64,000 nucleotides of DNA from Schistocerca nitens (GCF_023898315.1 NC_064614.1:497256109-497320108), one strand, 5' to 3'; positions 10,439-22,220 are shown, numbered from the stretch's first letter. The notes: generated by a model from the sequence alone, not told the origin. Numbers and translations: made by a program.

Positions 10439-10781
10439 GAGATTTTCACTCTGCAACGGAGTGTGCGCTGATATGAAACTTCCTGACAGATTAAAACTGT
10501 GTGCCGGACCGAGACTCGAACTCGGGACCTTTGCCTTTTGCGGGCATGTGCTCTACCAACTGAGCTACCCAAGCATGACTCACGCCCCACCCTCACAGCT
10601 TTACATCTGCCAGTACCTCGTCTCCTACCTTCCAAACTTTACAGAAGGTCTCCTGCGAACCTTGCAGAGCACTTGCCTGCGAAAGGCAAAGGTCCCGAGT
10701 TCGAGTCTTGGTCCGGCACACAGTTTCAATCTGCCACCAAGTTTCATATCAGCGTACACTCCGCTGCAGAGTGAAAATCTC
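10439..10781. mobile_element. Foldback element with about 115-bp inverted arms carrying tRNA-like promoters
   Basis: The left arm (10439-10554) and right arm (10666-10781) are near-perfect reverse complements around a loop of about 111 bases. Each arm starts GAGATTTTCACTCTGCA and includes a tRNA-like T-arm (CCCGAGTTCGAGTC, minus strand in the left arm and plus strand in the right) plus an anticodon-arm-like region. The arrangement resembles a tRNA-derived SINE or MITE-type foldback unit that also occurs in tandem with the partial unit to its left. I see no coding capacity. RNA polymerase III transcription is inference from the A- and B-box-like sequences. Confidence 0.8.
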
Positions 10782-11794
10782 ATGCCAGGTATTTTTTATT
10801 GTTAACTAATATACTGAGTAAAAAACCGAAATATCAATTAGCCAAAGCAGCAGTGTCAAAATTTTTCGTTTTTAGATAAACCTTTTTTTTTTAAAAAAAA
10901 AGGAGTAATTTTTATTCTTAAAATTTCCATTGGTTTGAACTATTGCCTATTATTATAGAAAATGAGAAAAGCGATCAGTGATATTTTAATAACAACGCAA
11001 TTAGCAACAAACACATGGCATAACAATTGATGCATCGTTCCTGAGACGATGATGTCCCTGTTGCTGTGTGTCGTGGCTTAAGGTATGCGTGTACGTGGCA
11101 TGGAGTGTATACCCACCTGGTCTATACCGCAGTTTCTTGGTGTCGTCGCCGCACACGCGCTGTGTGGCACCAACCCTAGTCTGGAACTTTTTTTTTACGA
11201 AGTGACATCACAAGGAAGTACAACGCTTCATTTGCTTTAAAAGATTAAATTTTTTTTGTCTGCCATTTCTATGAAATAATAAAAGAGGAAGGAAATTATG
11301 CAAAAAACTTATTAACAATTCCTTCATAGTATACAATAAAAATTGGAAGTAGCTGAACTGTTGCCTGAGTAGATGTCTGCTTGTAGCCATTGAAAACAGA
11401 CAAAAAAAAAAAAAAAACAGACTTCTTCAACCTGTTTTCGCTCTGTTGGCTGAGTATTCGTAATGCCCAAGTGGTGTGACACCCGATGACAAAATGATTT
11501 TTGAGCAGACTTTAGGCAAATTACAATCAATAGGAGAACAATGGTGATTTTATGTAGTATTCCCCATTTATCACTTTCCCAGAAAAGCAGCGATGGTGGA
11601 CGGATCAATTTTGATTTTACGTTTTTTTGTGGGAAATACCAGGAATAAAAAACCGTAAATCTGTTGTTTCAGAAACCGGTTGTTTTCAGTTATCTTAATC
11701 AACAGGTTAAAATGACGCGAAAAAAAACTAGAAAACCGGTTGTTTCAGCGATAACCGTCATCCCTAGTGCTTTCTCCTACTTCATGGGATTGGG
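10782..11794. other. AT-rich stretch without a recognised gene
   Basis: Homopolymer A and T runs (for example 10888-10910 and 11401-11417) break up the sequence. No motif is seen in the short open frames. Confidence 0.4.
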
Positions 11795-12432
11795 TTGACG
11801 TCGTATGGGCACAGGCGGACAGCGCACGAAGAAAATCTACAAATAAGCCGACGTCGAAATATGAATGACTTGCAGCACGACATAAAACTACGTAAGAACC
11901 ACCTAAGCGTGTGTCGTCAGTCTTACAGGGAGAAAGATCAACGGTGCAGCAATGTTGCTACTCGGGAAACGACTAAGCTTCTTTCCGACTCCAACATCAC
12001 TATCGACTGTGTACACGATAAGCAGTCTAGAACAGACCACCTACGTTCGTCAGTCAACGGAGCGGAAGAAATAGGCCGTGAAATGCTCCGCGCGCTCACC
12101 GGGGCCGCACCACCGGAGAGCAACGTTTCAAAGGCGGGAAGAGCCGGCATGTGCGAGTTACGTGACGCTCGGGATTTGTTCGTCCTTGCGCTGACAAAAG
12201 GAACGGTACTATGTTGCTCCTGTGCTCGGAATATAAACAGAGAATTTGGGGACTTCTCGATAGCGCAGCATACTGGAAAATAAGAGATCCGACCAGTCGC
12301 CTTCCGAGAAAAAGCATTGAACTTCTTGTTGTACCTTCGATGCGAAAACTCTCTAGAAACTTCGAGCACGTGCTGCTGCGCCGCCACATTTGTAGATGTT
12401 GCCAAAGGTCCACAAGTAGGACATCCCACTGT

Positions 12433-12628
12433 AGTTCAAATGGTTCTGAGCACTATGGGACTCAACATCTGAGGTCATCAGTCCCCTAGCACTTAGAACT
12501 ACTTAAACCTAACTAACCTAAGGACATCACACACACCCATGCCTGAGGCAGGATTCGAACCTGCGACCGTAGCGAACGCGCGGTTCCAGACTGAAACGCC
12601 TAAAACCGCTCGGCCACCAGCGGCCGGC
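12433..12628 (-). mobile_element. tRNA-derived SINE, copy 3 (outer member of nested pair)
   Basis: The copy has the canonical tail on the + strand (CTGAGCACTATGGGACT) and a B box (GATTCGAACCTGC on the + strand). The pair is flanked by CCCACTGT at 12425-12432 and again at 12838-12845, the target duplication made in the Penelope RT gene. Its head is interrupted by copy 4. Confidence 0.92.
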
Positions 12629-12631
12629 CCC

Positions 12632-12830
12632 AAATGGTTCAAATGGCTCTGAGCACTATGGGACTTAACTTCTGAGGTCATCAGTCCCATAGAACTTAGA
12701 ACTACTTAAACCTAACTAACCTAAGGACATCACACACGACCATGCCCGAGGCAGGATTCGAACCTGCGACCGTAGCGGTCGCGCGGTTCCAGACTGTAGC
12801 GCCTATAACCGCTCGGCCACTCTGGCCGGC
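12632..12830 (-). mobile_element. tRNA-derived SINE, copy 4 (inserted at the head of copy 3)
   Basis: This full-length copy is in the same orientation as copy 3. It is flanked by a perfect 10-bp duplication GGCCGGCCCC (12622-12631 and 12831-12840) that includes the head of copy 3. Copy 4 is therefore the younger insertion. Confidence 0.93.
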
Positions 12831-13889
12831 GGCCGGCCCCACTGTGGTTCTTAGTCAGCAGTATAGGAGCAGCAACGTACGGAATGGCCAAACACTTGAC
12901 TACTCCCCCGACTCCTCCTGTGGAGACGTATCAACATCACATCCGTAATTCATCTTGTACTAAATCTACAAGTACGTCATCTCAGTGATCGGTGAGTTTC
13001 GACGTTGTCCTTGCTCATCAGGGTACCAGTAAAGGACTCTATGGAACTGATAAATAAGAAATTCCAGACCGACTTGACGAGACTCTTAGGGTATACGCTC
13101 ACCTCAGCCAATTTCCCATTCGATGGAAATTAGTAAGAACAGACGGACGATGTCGCCGTGGCGTCTCCTCTGTCGCCGGTTGTGACAAGTTTGTTCGTGA
13201 AAATTTCGATGAGATAGTCCTAGAGCAAGCCCAACTAAAACCAAGCTCTTTCTACCGTTACGTGGACCTCACGGTCGTCGTTTGTTCACATAGACCGGAG
13301 AGACTACGTGAATTTCTCATCTCTTCAAGTCGGTTGATCCCAAGATACATTTTACCGTAGATGTGGAACGTTTGTTGACGCACTGGTGATACGGAAACCC
13401 GATGACGAACTTGTACATAGTGTGTACAGAAGGCCTACACTCACTGATTTTTATCTACAACTCCCACCATGAAAGCGTTTGACGCGCACTTCCTCACAGC
13501 GCGCGATCCAGCTGTTACCAAGACAGTCTCCCAACTGATGAAGCACTTGGACATAACATTCAAAAGGAACGGATACGGCAGCAAACTGATGAGACGTACG
13601 TTTAAGCATGTTCTACCTAGACAAGAGAAAGAAAGAGCGGAACACGAATCACCAGCGTGCATTCCGTTTGCCGTCAGTACCCCTAGAAATGGTAACAAAC
13701 TCTTGGCGTGACGCAATGTTACACGTGTATTTCGCCCGCACCCCTCCCGTCTTAAGACCTTGCCACTTCTACGTTCAGTACAGAATGATCTGGACCGGTG
13801 GCAGCCAGCCTAGTCCCTACCGCCAAGCAGTGGACGTTACAGCTTTCATTGTCGGCGGCAGGCGATTAGGGGTTAAAATATTTTTATTA

Positions 13890-14213
13890 AAAAGCACTCC
13901 GTCTGCAGGCCACGAGTGGCCTGCCGGGACCATCCGACCGCCGTGTCATCCTCAGTGGAGGATGCGGATAGGAAGGGCGTGGGGTCAGCACACCGCTCTC
14001 CCAGTCGTTATGATGGCATTCTTGACCAAAGCCGCTACTATTCGGTCGAGTAGCTCCTCAGTTGGCATCACGAGGCTGAGTGCGCCCCGAAAAATGGCAA
14101 TAGCGCATGGCGGCCTGGATGGTCACCCATCCAAGTGCCGACCACGCCCGACAGCGCTTAACTTCGGTGATCTCACGGGAACCGGTGTAGCCACTGCGGC
14201 AAGGCCGTTGCCC
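13890..14213 (-). mobile_element. 5S-rRNA-derived SINE (SINE3 type) with 15-bp target duplication
   Basis: The minus-strand 5' part matches the internal promoter region of 5S rRNA (GATCACCGAAGTTAAGC, then TACTTGGATGGGTGACC-like GCACTTGGATGGGTGACC), followed by an unrelated body of about 210 bases ending near 13890. It is flanked by perfect copies of AAAATATTTTTATTA at 13875-13889 and 14214-14228. It is not a functional 5S gene: only the promoter half is 5S-like. Confidence 0.9.
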
Positions 14214-14228
14214 AAAATATTTTTATTA

Positions 14229-15283
14229 GGTATTCATAAAATTTTGAAGAAATTATTTGCTAAGTAATTATTATTATATGCTTTAATTTGCTGGGACTCT
14301 GCTTTATAAATTTTATAACGTCTTGCTACTTCCCCATATTATAAAACACCATTACTGGAACTGGTGGGCGGCTAGAAAATTTTACTAACAGAGATACAAA
14401 AGTAGGCGGTAAGTAAAAGAGACTGACTACCCATGATGTAGAGCAGCGGCCGGCAGCTGGCGGACAGTGGTCCAGGTCTGGACCGTGGAAGACCAAAACC
14501 TGGCCCGCCAAAAGTATTTTGAAAGTATAAATTACATACTCAGATTATTTTAAAAAATATTTTTTTGTTGATAACAGTTCGTTAGAGCGGCACCCTTATA
14601 ATTTTTTCTAGTGGTGTACAATTAACTGCTCAGTAATTGTAATTCTTAATGGATAGTTATAGGTAGATTAAATACACAATTGCAATGCTGTGCAGCGTGG
14701 AGAGTGCGATGAAGAGCGGGGACGAAAGGGAGCAAACCGGCTGGCCGGCTGATCCACATATAAAGCTCTGTACACACGAATGCAACACAAGAATTTTGTT
14801 TAATGAACAAGCAAATTTTATAAATCGATTTCGACTCTGGCAACCTCTGAAACCGCTATTACATCGGAGAAGGCGTGTTCATTTAAACTCCATTTTTTGT
14901 GCTCGTAACTGGAACAATAGCCTTACAGCTACTTTTTGAAACTTCGGGCGAGTTCAGTCGGCGGCGGCGATCTTTGACGACGAAGTGCCGCATTTGCAGT
15001 GCGGCTGCTTTGGTGTCGGAAGTAGCCCCTTTGCGGCGCGTCGGCACGTGCTGTGTTTTATAAAAACGGAATCTAACTAAAGTACACAAATTTTATCGCC
15101 ACTTCGTCAGTAGTTGTGGCGATTTTGTACGGAGCGTTTCGTTAAGTCGAGGTCAAATGATTGAACGTTTTGGCAAATAAAAGAAAAAACATCCTTCCTA
15201 TAAAACTTGGTTTCAGAGGAAGCAAAGAAACCATTAACGAACAAGTACGCTAGCTGTGGCTTCCTTAAAAAAACGTTCTGAAA
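14229..15283. other. No recognisable gene
   Basis: Open frames of 60-84 codons on both strands show no motif. A GC-rich patch at 14940-15050 is embedded in AT-rich DNA. It may contain repeats that I do not know. Confidence 0.4.
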
Positions 15284-15775
15284 TACAGGGTGTATCAAAA
15301 AGAATCATCCCATTTAAAAAAAATCATACTATTATGTTGTTTGAGATATGTATGTGGACAACGTACTGTTTGGAAAGAACAAACTCTCGAGTTTTACGTG
15401 GCAACCGGAAGTGCGGGAATTTTTAAATCAAAGGATTAGTGAACGATGGATCGGTCGCACTGGATCTAATGATTCACTCTTACATTACCGGTCCTGACAG
15501 TATGTGATTATTTCTTGTAGAGGTTTATGTGCCTCCTTTACCAATAACAATGAGTGAACTGAGACATCGCATAACAGCAGCTGTGGGAGCTGTAACTCAA
15601 GACAAGCTCGCTGCAGGTTGGGAACGATTTGAATACAGCACTGACATACGCCGTGCATATCAAGGGCGGCACATTGAAAGACCTACGAAAAGGTATGAAA
15701 AAATCTTTCTGGGTTTCGCGTTGAGCAAAAAACAAAACTAATTGCATATGTTTATAAAAGTTTCAGAAATATAGA
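15284..15775 (+). pseudogene. Internally deleted transposon remnant (DUF4817/IS630-like group)
   Basis: The left end has the terminal form ACAGGGTGTATCAAAAAGA at 15285. After about 245 bases comes the transposase C-terminus: VPPLPITMSELRHRITAAVG, then RRAYQGRHIE (15529-15690), as at the end of related transposases. The catalytic middle is missing, and no matching right inverted repeat is seen. It is a non-autonomous deletion derivative or a broken copy. Confidence 0.65.
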
Positions 15776-16389
15776 TGTGCATTTAAATGCATTCAGCACC
15801 GAGCTCCAAGGAAATAGGGAAACAATATCTGATCTGACATAAAGTGTGTCTTATTTCCGTCGCAAGCTAGATATCTTTGAAAAAGACAATGCAAGTCAAG
15901 ATTTTTTCACTTTCCAACAATTTTTCAATACAAAATTAATTCTGAAAGCGATATTTCAGTATTTTCAAATTTTATATCTTAAGAAGGAACTTGCAGCAAG
16001 ATTCCAAGACCTCTCAGAGATAGAGACCTGTCGTGATTCTTAAAATTGCCTGTTGAAGTTTCTCCAGAGGCAGAATGGACGATGTGGCTGCGAAGTTGTT
16101 CTGCCTTTCAAAGCCTTTACTCCAGATAGAATTGACAGGCTTGCAGGAAGACATTTCCTTGCAAACATGTAAAACTGCATCCGCTAAAGAATTTTGGAGT
16201 AAACATGCCCCAGAATAATATGAAAATTGCAAAAAATTAGCTATATACTTGGCCACTATGTTTGTCTGCACATATATTTGTGAAATTTCATCTTTTAGGC
16301 GTGCATCCGGGATAGTATTATTTCTTCTTTCGATTTTTCGGGAGAAAAACTTACAGCCATCTTCAAGGCGAGGCATTGGCAGCCTTCAG
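15776..16389. other. Unassigned; possible 5' part of Penelope-like element B
   Basis: A 120-codon minus-strand frame (16014-16376) lacks recognisable domains. The position directly before a Penelope RT suggests untranslated or N-terminal element sequence, but I cannot show it. Confidence 0.3.
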
Positions 16390-17460
16390 AAAACTACCTG
16401 CTGATGCTGCTAAAAAAAATGAGACGTAAAGCATGTGGAGCACCAGCAAGATCCCGTCCACAAGAGAGTAACATATGATTGTCTCCGGAACGATTCCCAG
16501 AACAGTGGTTCTTCCTGCAAACAAAGGTCATGCCACTGTTTTGCTGCCGAGAGAAGTCTACATTAAAGAAGACGTACACTTTACATGAGGACACAGTGTA
16601 TCGTAAGATTGGCAAGTACCCCATTGCACGTGTTCAAAAAAAAAGTGCTTCACCTCTGAACTCCAGCTCTCTACCCAAGGGGGTTATCAACTGACTGACT
16701 CTGGGCCTCCCAGATTATGCAACATTCTGAGGCCTACAAAGTTACACAGAAACAAAAGTGATTCAGAAGAAAATGGAAGTCATAATCCATGCTTGGAGCA
16801 GATACTAGAAGTGTTAACTTCTAGACCAACATTGATGCACCTACTCATTGGTCGCCAGAAATATTAGTCTTGTTGTTGAGGCCTTTTGAAGGTAATTGTG
16901 AACACCTTGTCCGTAATTCAGAACATTTTATCAATAGATTAAAAACTCTAAAATTTAACGGCTCTGTTCTAGTGGTTAGCTTTGACTTCGTCTCCTTGTT
17001 TACTGAAGTACCTACGGTTGACTCTCTCTCCCATTGATTAGCAACGAGTTTGAGGAGGACATAACAGCATTATTTAAACACGGGCTAATCTGCTCGATAA
17101 CCAATATTTTGAGCATATTGATCGTGTCGCCATGGGTAGGCACTTGCCGCCATGGTAGCTAATTTACTTGAAGAAAAAGCGTTCAAGTCTGCAGTCACAA
17201 AACCGGCAGCATTCTGGAGATACGTCGATGACACATTCATGTTTGGTCCAATGGCGAGGAAAAACTGGAGTTTCCTGATCATCTGAACTCCATTCATGAA
17301 AATGGTAGGCGTGCCATGGAAGGGAAAATGAGTGGCTGTCTACCTTTTTTGGTTGTATTAGTTGAACGAAAGGAGGATGGAAAAGGACATTGCGTACACC
17401 GTGAGCCCAGTCATATCGTCTAGCTGCCTCTATCCTTCGCAAACTGGGTTTACTTAAAAC
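16390..17460 (+). pseudogene. Penelope-like retroelement B, reverse transcriptase
   Basis: In order and across several frames I read LPANKGHATVLLPREVYIKE (about 16514, the ADKGNATV block), TVYRKIGKYPIARVQKK (about 16592), SLPKGVIN (about 16670), VRNSEHFINRLK (about 16910), FVSLFTEVP (about 16988), the VAMG box (about 17128), AFWRYVDDTFMFGP (YVDD at 17221-17232) and a thumb-like region (CLPFLVVLVERKEDGK, about 17338). The catalytic YVDD is intact, although frameshifts and stops kill the gene. This order is diagnostic for Penelope RT. No GIY-YIG domain was recognised downstream. Confidence 0.8.
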
Positions 17461-18420
17461 TTTAGTATCTAGGGGCGAAACAGCCTACGGGGTGAAATGA
17501 TACTCTTTGAATAGGTGTTCAGTAAAAATAGATACGCAAAACATCAAATTGGGCGATCTCTGCAAGCGAAAACGCCAGACCAACCGAAGGAAGAGCAACA
17601 AGAAAGAGAGGTAGGCTACGGTCTCACTATCGCACCAATAAAACCCTTGATTCTTTAAATAATCTAACTCTCTCTTATTACCCTAGAACTGAGTTAATGT
17701 GATAAATATTTTACGTTAAGCATTTATACGAGAAAATGTTTAGAAGAGGCTTGAAATTATGTTTGAAGTTTATTGCAAGTCAATAAGTGCTTCCGTTCCC
17801 AAAATATTGGATGAATAAGTCTGGGTATTTGCGCGCCGTGATTTGCGTTGCCTCAAGAAGCATACACAGTTTATAATACTTATCTTACTGTGTTGACCCT
17901 TTCACGTAAGATTATACCTCTTAATGGCTAGATTATGTCACCATTACAGCTATTTAAATTTGGTCGCTATTTATATGGAATACTGAAAATGAAACTTATG
18001 GTTTTGGTGAATAACTTAACTGTGCATCGAACACCAACGACATACCCGCCTTTTACAGCCCACCAAATCTGTGGTGGCTGTACATTCCATGGATTACGGG
18101 AAAATAAACATACTGGCTGCAGCCTCATGCTTCAGTGGTGAAGGAAGTATGGAAATACAATTAGCAAACAACCTAGCCAACGGACAAATCTTGGAAACCA
18201 CTCAATTCACGTCTACGGTCTCCGAGGAATTATTGTTGTGTGTCTTCATTGCCTGGCATCCCAACAAATGCCAACCATCTTAAATCATCCACCTAGTGCT
18301 ATTGCGTCAAGCAGTTTAAATACCGCCAGCAACTCATTTTGAGGATGGCTGTAAGATTTTAAGCCGAAATATCGGAAGAAGTGATGATATTATTCCGGTT
18401 GCACGCCAGAAAGATGATGG
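17461..18420 (+). repeat. Probable 3' region of Penelope-like element B
   Basis: No recognisable domain. Near the end (18339-18369) a hammerhead-like core occurs: TTGAGGA, a possible stem GGCT/AGCC and GAAA. The membership of this stretch in element B is inferred from position and from the same motif at the 3' end of the Penelope copy at 38512-40019. Confidence 0.45.
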
Positions 18421-19580
18421 AATATTGTATCTGTCGAGAAAAATTTAAGAAACACTGTAAGAAAAATGGTTGACAAAAACGTGAGAGTGAAGTAGAGATA
18501 GCAACAACGTTTCCATGTAGAGGGAAAGTCATGGGCAGTGTTCCTTGTGATTCTTGCGCTATGGTGTTAGAACAGCGCGAGAACAGCGCCCTGGGGCAGA
18601 AAAATCACCAATAGGTATTTGACTTTATCAGTGGACTATGTGAACGATGCTGCAGTGGCTAGACATCCATGTCTTGCTAAGATGGAAGTTCCCTTTCAAT
18701 ACCACAGCACACCTTCACACACCTATCAGATTTGGTTCCCAGCGATTCCTTTTTGTTTCCAAACGTGAAGAAATGGCTGTGTGGATGATGGTTCACTTCC
18801 AGCAATGAAGCTGAAATTGAAGAGGTAAGCTCCTCTTTGCCGCAGAGGAGAAATCTCATTTTCGAGAGGGCAAGAAAAAGTTGGAGATGCATGATACTAA
18901 AAATATTAATTTACAGGACAGTCATGTTGCGAAAGTATCAATTTTTAGCCGAGGAACTTTCTAAATGTCTTACACATATGGAGAGTCAGATGGATTTAAC
19001 TTGATACTTAATATGCAGGTTGGTCGGAAACAGTCTGAAAATTCTGAAAGGGTGTTCTGCTGAGAAATAGCTGTTAAGAAACAAATTTGATATGTCATGC
19101 TGTTAACAGTTTAATTAGCATTGACGTTAGCCAATCAGGTCATTGTCCGTGCAGATTAATCCCTTACATGCAGTACATCTGCGGGTCTTGATTTACCACT
19201 TGGTGAAATGCTCATTACCAGCTAAAATGTGCCATTTTCGAAAGTGATCAGTTTAACCTAGTTCCGCAAAAGCTATGTTTATTCAATTTGAGGTGACAGG
19301 CTGCTTGAATTTGTGCACTATCACCTGATTGGCAAACTTCAGTACTAATTAAATGGAAAATGGTGCAACGTATCGAATTCTTTCCTTTACAATTATTTCT
19401 CAGCACAAATTAAACTGCAACACCCATAAAAGCTTTGCAGACTGTTTCTGAGTCCACTGTATAATTGTGTAAAAGTAGTAGTGCATTCTTCAGTTATCTC
19501 ATACCTCTACACCCCCCCCCCCTGCACACCATGCTGTACATCAATCAAAATTGTATGCAGCATCTAGTGATTGACTGATT

Positions 19581-19637
<57 letters not shown>

Positions 19638-19859
19638 TCCTTGGTATCAATATCAAGTGAGGTGGTGCAGTGTTTAACACACGGGATTTGTAATTCGAAA
19701 GCAGGGGTTTAACTTCCCCACCAGCAGTCCATATTTAGATTTTTTATGATTACCCTAATCTGCTTACTATGATGACCAAGGCAACTCCTCACAACAAAAT
19801 TTCTTCCTCATATACATTGTGCCCTAGCTTGTGCTTCACCCCCAATTACAAGGGAATTT
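18421..19859. other. No gene; microsatellite-containing stretch
   Basis: Nothing recognisable except a C-run at about 19510-19522 and a (TC)n microsatellite. Confidence 0.45.
19582..19634. repeat. (TC)n microsatellite
   Basis: About 26 uninterrupted units are visible directly. Confidence 0.97.
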
Positions 19860-20240
19860 CAAGAAATAAGTTACACATTATGATGACAGACCAAGTAACT
19901 TTTATTGATTGCTGCATTACACTTCATAGTAACACAGACACATGACACTGTTTTTCAACATGGTCACAAAGTACCTGTAAACAGCAGTTGGAATGGTCTG
20001 CCAGTCGTGCAGTTCCTCGGGGATAGAAATCTGCTTGTCGGTCACACAGCCACTGGAGAACCACTGTGAACATCCTCATGGTTCAGTAATCTATTTCCCC
20101 ACAGATGTTCTTTCAGCTTGCCAAGAAACGGAAATTTCTTGGTGCCAATAAGCATCACTCACATCTGTTCAACCTTGGTCAAATTGTTGGCATAATTTCA
20201 GTACTGCTGGACGTGACATTGCCAGAATTCATGGTGAATC
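19860..20240 (-). pseudogene. Mariner-like transposase C-terminal remnant
   Basis: The minus strand reads KFPFLGKLKEHLWG, then QADFYPRGTARLADH and HVEK near the end. This corresponds to the LKKHLGGxxF, ADFYxxGIxKLVxRW and GDYVEK C-terminal signature of mariner transposases, which the copy at 56260-57306 shows clearly. The upstream part to about 20580 is too decayed to assign, though it may belong to the same element. Confidence 0.5.
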
Positions 20241-20989
20241 TATGTGCAGTTTAGACATTTTGCAAACAAGGATCGTAATGTCCCACTTTGTTCAACTTGG
20301 AGCAGATTTCCAACTGCTATGCCATTTCAGTCATCCATTGGGATGCACCTGTTATCCACACAGCAGCAGAACTGTGCCTGCAGGAAACTCAGAGCTTGTA
20401 CTGTTTTCTGACAATGTACCACTCTTGTTGCACAATGATCTTAGTGTCAGATGAGACGTGTAACTTTCTTTCTGAAGTACCTCAATGTGTTGTTGGTGAT
20501 GGAGCATTAAATCCTAAGTTTCCATCGTTTCAGACTGATGGGCAGTCACAATCACAGTATTCTAACTGAAAGATTTTAAATAGTCTTATTATTATATACT
20601 ACTGATAATATACACAATGCGGCAAAAATAATTTCCATGCTGGGGAGAGAATCTCCCATATTCAGAAAGACAATAAAAATCTAAGGAGGCAAGTAAGAAT
20701 CAAAGTCCTCTGCTACTTAGAAGTACTTGTGATGCAGTTTTAAAAACCAGGGTGGTCAAGTAGCTTCTTTTACTGAACACACATCTTTGAAGCAATTAAC
20801 AAAAAATTGTTGTTGCAGGTGGAATCTGATTAAATTCTTGCAAAATTTCTTTCATTGGTTGTTCAGAAGTTCCAAATCAGCATGTGTAGACACTAGGGAA
20901 AAATCAACCGATTACAACCCTGTGAAATAGGCACCCATGGGTGTATTTCGTAAATACATTTCACAAAAATATAGAAGTTATTTCTTTTC
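20241..20989. other. Unassigned, possibly decayed mariner sequence
   Basis: Short open frames (for example 20288-20569) have no motif. Confidence 0.35.
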
Positions 20990-22220
20990 AAAGGTGTTTA
21001 TTATGTCACAACATTTATTTCGGTACAAGAGACAAATATGTTCTGTAGTTATCCATATGAATCATTAAGGTCAGTCCGATGTCAGTATCGGATGCCTGGT
21101 AAAACTACCAGAGGGACACTCTCATAATATTTATGAAGCGTATCCACAGCATCTCAATAAATAAATAAACTAAGTTTTTCATCAATACAACAGTGTTCAT
21201 ATAAAGGGTAGGCATAAAGCTAACAATCATCACCTCGAAACTCAAGCTGCTATGATGAAACTTGGTGATGGTCTCAGTCCTTCTTTACATATTCACCCTA
21301 CAATGCATTTTTTCCAGATGATTGATAACTAGGCGAAGACCCTTGCTTGCACAGGATATGTTCCACCTTGAAAAGCACCTTGTCATTTTTCTGGAAGTGC
21401 CTGCCACACAATGATTTCTTTATCTGAGGAAAGAAGTCATACAGTGCCATGCCGGGAGAATGAAGGGGTTGAGCCAAGTATGACAGCCCAAAGAATCATC
21501 ATGAGTAACTGTATTGTTCAAATTGAGGTGGTCATGGTTGTCAAGCAAAACCACCACCTTGGTCACCTTCCCACAACACTTCATCTTGACAGCCTCCCAT
21601 AACAGTCTGGAGATTCTGATAGTATGCTTCTGTGTGATACAAACCTTACGAGCATTATCTATTGGCACCATGTCATGGCAGTCCCAAAAAACAGTGCATC
21701 ACCTTGCCTGATGATGATTGGGTCTTCAGCGCTGATGAATCCACATGTCTCTACTTCTTGCTTTGGTTCTTTTCTCAGGGTCATATGATGTGTTGGTGGT
21801 GATATGTCCTCTAGATTGGTCCAACACTGCTGCAACATTTCTGCTGCTGCCTTGGTGCAGCAGGCATTTTAATGGGTATGAGCAGTCATAGTATCCAGCG
21901 GGCAGCAATCTTTGTCATGCTCAAAATCCCATGCAATATGATAAAAACTGATCCATGTCTGATTTACCCATTTCCTTTATCACCGCAGTTTTGATAAACC
22001 GGTCTTTGAGCAACAGCACCTCCACTTCTCTTTCAATTCCAAGTTCTTCACGGTGTGGTGGTCTACCAGTTCACTATTCATCTTGCGGACTTCATGGAGA
22101 ACTATGGATTCAACTCCACCACATAACCACTGTGTCATATGATGAATTGTTACCACGTACTTCCAACAACAAAGCAGGATTGTTACCGCATTGTTCCCTA
22201 TCAAATGCAGAAAACTAAAC
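20990..22220 (-). pseudogene. Mariner-like (SETMAR-type) transposase, decayed
   Basis: On the minus strand and in several frames I read a W(R)HVDSSA block (about 21735), VFWDCHDMVPIDNARK-like sequence (about 21680), a LLDNHDH segment at the second catalytic position (about 21545), SPGMALYDFFPQIKKSL (about 21430, the SPDLAPSDFFLFPxLK box with the last Asp as Tyr-Asp) and a CGRHFQKNDKVLFKVE tail. The order and spacing are those of a DD34D mariner. Many frameshifts. The element ends are not resolved. Confidence 0.65.

Larger units (their letters stand above)
11795..13874 (+). pseudogene. Penelope-like retroelement A (reverse transcriptase), split by two SINEs
   Basis: The open frame 11795-12283 carries the N-terminal Penelope RT region (EEIGREMLRALTGAAPPESN, then AGMCELRDARDLFVLALTKG, equivalent to the usual LPADKGNATV block). 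A frame shift leads to SAAYWKIRDPTSRLPRK (12265-12315). The LPKVHK box at about 12398-12415 is cut off after DIPL by the SINE pair, and beyond 12838 the same frame resumes as GAATYGMAKHLTT. Downstream are ASPLSPVV (about 13157), the catalytic box as YVDL instead of YVDD (13259-13270), VIRKPDDELVHSVYRRPT (about 13390-13443) and a VFRPHPSRLK linker near 13730. The GIY-YIG endonuclease is missing because the element ends at a 5S-derived SINE. Penelope elements encode an RT usually followed by a GIY-YIG nuclease. Many frameshifts make this copy dead. Confidence 0.85.

Noticed and set aside
14100..14213. A 5S rRNA gene
   Set aside because: Only the promoter half matches 5S rRNA, the rest is an unrelated SINE body, and the unit is bounded by a target-site duplication.
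13608..14267. 219-codon open frame
   Set aside because: It runs across Penelope sequence, a target duplication and the antisense of a 5S-derived SINE, so it is a chance frame.
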